This document shows positions 4,691-8,472 of a stretch of DNA of 8,472 nucleotides, piece by piece. The first letter of the stretch is position 1, and each line of letters opens with the position of its first letter. A program made the position numbers and the translations under genes. The notes below the pieces were generated by a model that saw only the letters and a list, made by a program, of their open reading frames with translations, did no database searches and was not told the DNA's origin. Source of the DNA: Candidatus Nomurabacteria bacterium (GTDB lineage Bacteria; Patescibacteriota; Minisyncoccia; Phycocordibacterales; UBA2100); the NCBI GenBank assembly GCA_943359705.1, contig CALRIB010000036.1, positions 1 to 8,472 of the forward strand. The letters are read 5' to 3'.

Positions 4691-6181
4691 TAAATCGTTG
4701 CCGGAGTAGGAAAGATTCAGACTTTTATTGCACAGCGGGAAGTCGGGCACGATGTTGCCTGGGCCGATTTCGCCGAAGAGCGGCCAGTTGCAGAATGAAG
4801 GGTCGGAAATTGCGGCGCGTTCGATGCGACCTCCCGCGTCGAGGCGTACGAAATCGATGATGCCGCCGCGCCAGCTCTCCGCCCAGCCGAGTGACTCCCC
4901 GGCTTTCGTTGTGAGCGAGCTTTTTGAAGCTCCCGAGGGAAGTGCGGCCAGTACTTGGCGGATGAGACGGAATGATTCAAACAGTTCGAGCGCACGGACA
5001 CTGAAGCGTGCGCGCACGTCACCTGCCTTTTTGACGGCGACGAGCGGTGCGAATTCCGCATACGCGGCGTAGGGATGGTCGCGACGGAGGTCGAATGCGA
5101 CGCCCGAGGCGCGCGCGGCTACGCCGCGAGCGCCGTACGCGCGAGCAGCTTCGTACGAAAGCACGCCTGTCGTCTCAAAACGCTCCAAAAGCCCGTCACT
5201 GCCGTACGCGATTGCCAGCACTTTCTGCATTTCTCTTTCAATTCGCGCGATAGTCGCAAGAATGGCGGCGCTTCCCTCTGTATCGATGTCGTGCGCGCCT
5301 CCGAGTACAACGGCGCCGCGCAAAAATCGGTGGCCGACAAGCTCCTCATACAAACGGCGCATCTCCTCCACCATGCGAAAACCCTGTGCCGCCATAAAGG
5401 TAAAGCCTGTCCCGTTGCCGCCCATATTGCCGATATCAAAGATATGTGCGCTCGCACGCTCGAGCTCGCTCCAAAGGACGCGCAATGCCTTGGCACGCTC
5501 CGGAATACTTGCCCCACTCGCACGCTCGACTGCCTCGGCAAACGCAAGTGAGTGCCCCACCACCATGTCGCCCGAAATACGCTCGATAAAAGGAAACGCA
5601 TCCGCCGGCGTTTTGCCTTCAAGCAACTTCTCGACACCTTTATGCTTGAAGAAGAGCTTACCTTCAAGTGAAATGATGCGCTCACCGTTCACATTGAAGC
5701 GGAAATGGCCGGGTTCGATGATGCCCGCGTGAATGGGACCGACGGGAATCTCATAGACACCTTTGCCCTCCACCGCGTGCATCGGATACGGCTCCGCGGC
5801 GTGCGCGAGTTTCGTGTTCCACGCAAACTCTTTGCGAAGCGGATACGTGGCGGCGGGAATATTCTCGTGGTGGATGAGGCGGCGCCAGTCTGGGTGCCCT
5901 TCCGCCACGATACCGAACTGGTCATGGATGAGTCGCTCGTACCAGTGTGCGGCGTGAACGGTGCGAGTGAGCGAAGGATAGCCCGGTGCGTCGGCCGATA
6001 CCTCGGTGCGCAACGTGCGGAAGCTTCCCTTCCCGGCAAACACCGCGTGCACGGCAAACGTACCGCGGGCGCCTCGCTCGTCGGTCGCAAACATAAAAGC
6101 GAGCGGCATTCCCGCGTCCGCAAAACGCGTCGCCTGCTCGGCAAACTCACTCGCTGCGACAATTTCGGGCTTGGTTTCCAT
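4688..6181 (-). CDS. hyfG: HyfG/HycE-like large subunit (NuoC-NuoD fusion) without NiFe ligands, Ehr-type
   Basis: The 497-residue product fuses a NuoC-like domain (about 1-125, with HWYERLIHDQFGI and HPDWRRLIHHENIP) to a NuoD/hydrogenase-large-subunit domain (about 138-497, with PVGPIHAGIIEPGHFRF and GEKLFFKHKGVEKL-like sequence). Active group 4 NiFe hydrogenases bind the metal centre through two CxxC pairs. The first site, normally ERICGxC, is ERISGDM (200-206). The C-terminal DPCxxC site reads NLSYSGNDL (489-497). All four ligand positions are therefore Ser203, Met206, Ser491 and Gly494, and the only cysteines are 464 and 484. This is the mark of energy-converting hydrogenase-related complexes, which resemble complex I but cannot hold NiFe. 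The start at 6181 was chosen over an upstream extension because it is the family-like N-terminus, 1 nt after the hyfF stop. It is the last gene of the operon; no maturation protease or HyfI follows. Confidence 0.9.
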   Translation of the reverse strand: METKPEIVAASEFAEQATRFADAGMPLAFMFATDERGARGTFAVHAVFAGKGSFRTLRTEVSADAPGYPSLTRTVHAAHWYERLIHDQFGIVAEGHPDWRRLIHHENIPAATYPLRKEFAWNTKLAHAAEPYPMHAVEGKGVYEIPVGPIHAGIIEPGHFRFNVNGERIISLEGKLFFKHKGVEKLLEGKTPADAFPFIERISGDMVVGHSLAFAEAVERASGASIPERAKALRVLWSELERASAHIFDIGNMGGNGTGFTFMAAQGFRMVEEMRRLYEELVGHRFLRGAVVLGGAHDIDTEGSAAILATIARIEREMQKVLAIAYGSDGLLERFETTGVLSYEAARAYGARGVAARASGVAFDLRRDHPYAAYAEFAPLVAVKKAGDVRARFSVRALELFESFRLIRQVLAALPSGASKSSLTTKAGESLGWAESWRGGIIDFVRLDAGGRIERAAISDPSFCNWPLFGEIGPGNIVPDFPLCNKSLNLSYSGNDL

Positions 6182-6182
6182 A

Positions 6183-7628
6183 TTAGTGAATTGATGAGGC
6201 GATAAAGCTGATGACCGAAAGCCCGCCGCTCCAGAGGGCAAAGCCGAATGCGACGACCAGCGCAGCGTGCAGCGCCATTGCCGCGTGAGAAACATCAAAA
6301 CCCTCCCGTGTCTCCCGCATGGATTCCCCCGCAGGCGAGAAAAGCATGGGCATGATGCGCATGAAAAATCCCGCGCCGATGAGAGCGAGTGCGAGCGCCA
6401 CGATTGTAAGCGCGTACGGATGCGCTCCGACGAGTCCGCTAAAGAGCAGTACTTCGCTCAAAAAGAGCGGCGATGGCGGCACAGCCAGCAGTGCGAGAAG
6501 TCCGAAGAGGAAAAACCCGCCCGTGTAGGGCATTCGGCGAAGCACATCCCCCACCCGCTCGAATTTGGTGCTCTTAAAGGCGAGGAGGATGTTTCCGGCG
6601 CCGAAGAAGAGCATCGACTTGATGAGCGCGTGGCCGACAAGATGAATGATGGCGGCGAGAGTGCCCACAGGTCCAAGCCCGAAAAGCATCGTCGTGATTC
6701 CCATGTGCTCGATAGACGAGTATGCGAGGAGGCGTTTGTAGTCGGTCTGGATGAGGATGAAAGCTGCGGGCACTATGCAAGAGAGCACGCCGAAAAAGAG
6801 GAGCAGCCAGTTCGTCCAATCACTCGCGTGGAGCGCGCCGTCGACAAGCATCTTGTAGCGGATGATAGAGAAAAGGGCGGCGTTGAGCAGCACACCGGAG
6901 AGCAGTGCGGAGATAGGCGCGGGTGCGCGGCTGTGCGCGTCCGGAAGCCACGCGTGCATCGGCACGAGGCCCACCTTCGTACCGTACCCGATAAGCACAA
7001 AGATAAACGCGAGCTTCATCATGCCGGGTGAGAGCGTCGGTGCGAGCGACAAAAGATACGTCCAATCAATACTGCCTCCGGTACCTGACGCAGCATTGTA
7101 GGTGAGGAGAAGACCGATGAGCCCGAGCGAGATGCCCGTCGAGCAAAGCACGATGTACTTCCATGCCGCTTCGAGCGAGCCCTTGCGCGGATAGAACGCC
7201 ACCAGGAGTGTGGTTGCAAGCGTCGTTGCTTCAAGCGCGACCCACATCAGGCCGAGGTTGTTGACCGACACCGAGAACATCATTGAGAGGACGAACGCAT
7301 TAAGAAGCGCAAAATATCGCCGCACGTCGGCGAGAGCAATCTCGCGCTCGTGCAACTCGTACCCGAGATACGGAACGCTGGCGAGCGTGGCCGTCCATTG
7401 CAAGAACGAAATGACGAGAAGAAACGTAGAAGCAAACGGGTCGAGATACCAGAAGCCCCACTGCAATGCCGGTGCAATGCCGAGCATAATCGGCACAGCA
7501 ACGAATCCGGCTGCGGCGAAGATTGCCGTGCTCAAAATAGAGACGACCGAAAAGATGCTGCGCGCGTGCGGTAAAAGCAGCGCAGCAAGAACGGCCAGGA
7601 CGCAAAGAATGAAAAGAGTGAGTATCAT
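6183..7628 (-). CDS. hyfF: HyfF/NuoN-like antiporter-type membrane subunit
   Basis: The 481-residue protein is almost entirely hydrophobic, with about 14 membrane helices, and belongs to the proton-antiporter-like subunits of complex I and group 4 hydrogenases. The helix Glu is E133 (MWVALEATT). Lysines are at 205 and 218, in the signature GYGTKVGLVPMHAWLPDAHS, and further charged helix residues are K298 (DYKRLLAYSSIEHMG), K337 and E392. These form the expected proton or ion channel relay. It pumps or couples ions across the cytoplasmic membrane within the complex. The start is ATG 7628, 1 nt after the hyfE stop. A longer upstream reading of the same frame overlaps hyfE and lacks family features. 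There is no Shine-Dalgarno sequence; translation is probably coupled. HyfF is favoured over NuoN/NuoM by the order hyfE-hyfF-hyfG. Confidence 0.93.
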   Translation of the reverse strand: MILTLFILCVLAVLAALLLPHARSIFSVVSILSTAIFAAAGFVAVPIMLGIAPALQWGFWYLDPFASTFLLVISFLQWTATLASVPYLGYELHEREIALADVRRYFALLNAFVLSMMFSVSVNNLGLMWVALEATTLATTLLVAFYPRKGSLEAAWKYIVLCSTGISLGLIGLLLTYNAASGTGGSIDWTYLLSLAPTLSPGMMKLAFIFVLIGYGTKVGLVPMHAWLPDAHSRAPAPISALLSGVLLNAALFSIIRYKMLVDGALHASDWTNWLLLFFGVLSCIVPAAFILIQTDYKRLLAYSSIEHMGITTMLFGLGPVGTLAAIIHLVGHALIKSMLFFGAGNILLAFKSTKFERVGDVLRRMPYTGGFFLFGLLALLAVPPSPLFLSEVLLFSGLVGAHPYALTIVALALALIGAGFFMRIMPMLFSPAGESMRETREGFDVSHAAMALHAALVVAFGFALWSGGLSVISFIASSIH

Positions 7629-7629
7629 A

Positions 7630-8277
7630 TTAGTCAACGAGTTCGCGCAGGTATTCCGTACCGATTGAGCTGTGTTCGGCTTGCGCGCGGAGCACAAGAA
7701 GAATAATGAGCGTAATGAAAACGCAGAGGTCGAAAAGGATACCGATTTCCACGAGGAACGGCATACCGCCGGTCATCGCAAGCCCGAGCAGAAAGATGCC
7801 GTTCTCCATCACGAGAAACCCGACGGCCTGGCCGAACATGTCGGTGCGCGAGAGAAGGAGGAGGATGCCGAGCATCACAAGCGCGAGCGATGTGCCGAGA
7901 CCGAGCTGATTCTCCGTGCCCGGTATGTAGCGCAGTGCTGCAAGGAACGAAAGTCCGATAAGCGCGAGGCCCGCAAAGAAAAGCGCGGTGGGGCGTACGT
8001 ATGACTGAAGGCGCTGGTTGATGTTGGTGCGATGCGCGATGCGCGTCAGAAATTCCGGAATGAGAATTACTTTCACGATGAGTACGAGAATCCCGACGGC
8101 GATAAGATGCGCCTCCCCCTCCATATAACCCGTGGCAAGAGCAAAAAGAGAGAGAAAGAGCGAGAGCAGCCGGAACATCGAGACGAATGAAGAAAAGCGC
8201 ATGCGCGTGATAAGCATGAGGGCCGAAGCGAGCATGAGCGTGGAGAAACCGGCCGTTATGGTGAAGATCGATATCAT
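7630..8277 (-). CDS. hyfE: HyfE-like membrane subunit (NuoK-related)
   Basis: The 215-residue protein has about six or seven membrane helices and the hydrogenase-4 component E signature GFLVMENGIFLLGLA (153-167), then GMPFLVEIGILFDL (171-184), carrying the conserved membrane glutamates E158 and E177. The C-terminal half corresponds to NuoK of complex I. E55 and K69 are further membrane charges. The C-terminal tail EYLRELVD resembles that of HyfE proteins. Its ATG overlaps the hyfC stop as ATGA, so the two are translationally coupled. It takes part in ion translocation in the membrane arm between HyfC and HyfF. No Shine-Dalgarno sequence is seen. Confidence 0.92.
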   Translation of the reverse strand: MISIFTITAGFSTLMLASALMLITRMRFSSFVSMFRLLSLFLSLFALATGYMEGEAHLIAVGILVLIVKVILIPEFLTRIAHRTNINQRLQSYVRPTALFFAGLALIGLSFLAALRYIPGTENQLGLGTSLALVMLGILLLLSRTDMFGQAVGFLVMENGIFLLGLAMTGGMPFLVEIGILFDLCVFITLIILLVLRAQAEHSSIGTEYLRELVD

Positions 8278-8472
8278 ACGAGGCCAAGGTATTTGCTAAT
8301 GACAATCAGAACGCAGCCGCCGACAGCAAAGAGGAACGCGAGGGACATGTATTCCTGCATACGGTAGAAACGCATTTTCACTATGGTCGACTCTATGAAC
8401 GCAATCGCGAAAGCGGTGACGAGAATTTTGATAAGAAGTGCGATGAGCGCGGCTGCCCCGAGCGGGAGCGCC
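8274..8472 (-). CDS. hyfC: HyfC/HycD (NuoH-like) membrane subunit, C-terminal fragment
   Basis: The frame runs in from the window end (first full codon at 8471) and stops with TGA at 8276-8274, giving 65 residues. The segment FIESTIVKMRFYRMQEYMSL with two flanking hydrophobic helices is the conserved C-terminus of NuoH/HyfC subunits. In that family the ESxxxKMR loop faces the hydrophilic arm at the quinone or ferredoxin coupling site. The stop overlaps the hyfE start by 4 nt. The rest of the gene and any upstream hyfB or hyfI lie outside the window. It is too short to tell HyfC from HycD or EchB. Confidence 0.88.
   Translation of the reverse strand, partial: ALPLGAAALIALLIKILVTAFAIAFIESTIVKMRFYRMQEYMSLAFLFAVGGCVLIVISKYLGLV

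Noticed and set aside
5705..6205. 166-residue plus-strand ORF opposite hyfG
   Set aside because: Antisense shadow; hyfG matches its family across this span.
6182..6298. N-terminal extension of HyfG to an ATG at 6298
   Set aside because: It overlaps hyfF and gives a family-unlike Arg/Ser/Trp sequence; ATG 6181 directly after the hyfF stop is a better start.
6267..7031. 254-residue plus-strand ORF opposite hyfF
   Set aside because: Extreme charge content from the complement of a membrane protein gene; hyfF has full family motifs.
7629..7697. N-terminal extension of HyfF to an ATG at 7697
   Set aside because: It overlaps hyfE and is hydrophilic, while ATG 7628 starts directly with the first membrane helix.
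4688..8472. Calling the operon a working group 4 NiFe hydrogenase or formate hydrogenlyase
   Set aside because: The large subunit lacks all NiFe ligand cysteines and no formate dehydrogenase or maturation gene is in the window.

Overview
The window looks like a chromosomal fragment from a Patescibacteria (CPR) bacterium, most likely of the Parcubacteria type. This is inferred from protein style only: a valyl-tRNA synthetase that ends right after its anticodon-binding helices, a membrane-anchored DsbA-like protein, a PrsW protease, compact gene packing, and several start codons placed 6-8 nt after a -10 box. There is no rRNA, tRNA, CRISPR array or transposon to confirm the lineage.

Layout. 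Positions 1-2349 (+ strand) hold the end of valS, then prsW (intramembrane protease), an hsp20 small heat-shock protein and an exported DsbA-like thioredoxin-fold protein. This block of protein quality control and envelope redox genes closes with a strong intrinsic terminator at 2353-2380. Positions 2412-3582 (- strand) hold a stand-alone PD-(D/E)XK nuclease and, downstream of it, a small secreted protein I do not recognise. Positions 3583-3947 are the only long stretch without a firm gene. It is highly structured and contains a candidate non-coding RNA with its own terminator (+), a competing ORF tail (-), and a consensus promoter overlapped by a palindrome. That promoter drives a thymidylate-kinase-like P-loop protein with an altered Walker A motif (3948-4625, +), which ends in its own terminator.

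Positions 4688-8472 (- strand) carry the 3' part of a hydrogenase-4/complex-I-like operon in the order hyfC (partial), hyfE, hyfF, hyfG. Adjacent genes overlap by 4 nt or are 1 nt apart, with no Shine-Dalgarno sequences at the junctions. HyfG is a NuoC-NuoD-type fusion in which all four cysteines that would bind the NiFe site are replaced. The complex should therefore be an energy-converting hydrogenase-related (Ehr-type) membrane complex and not an H2-evolving hydrogenase. The small NuoB-like subunit (HyfI) and HyfB are not in the window. If present they must lie beyond 8472 or elsewhere.

The main points of interest are this NiFe-less respiratory-type complex in what looks like a reduced genome, the recurrent leaderless promoter layout, the structured intergenic RNA candidate, and the odd P-loop protein with its palindromic operator candidate.
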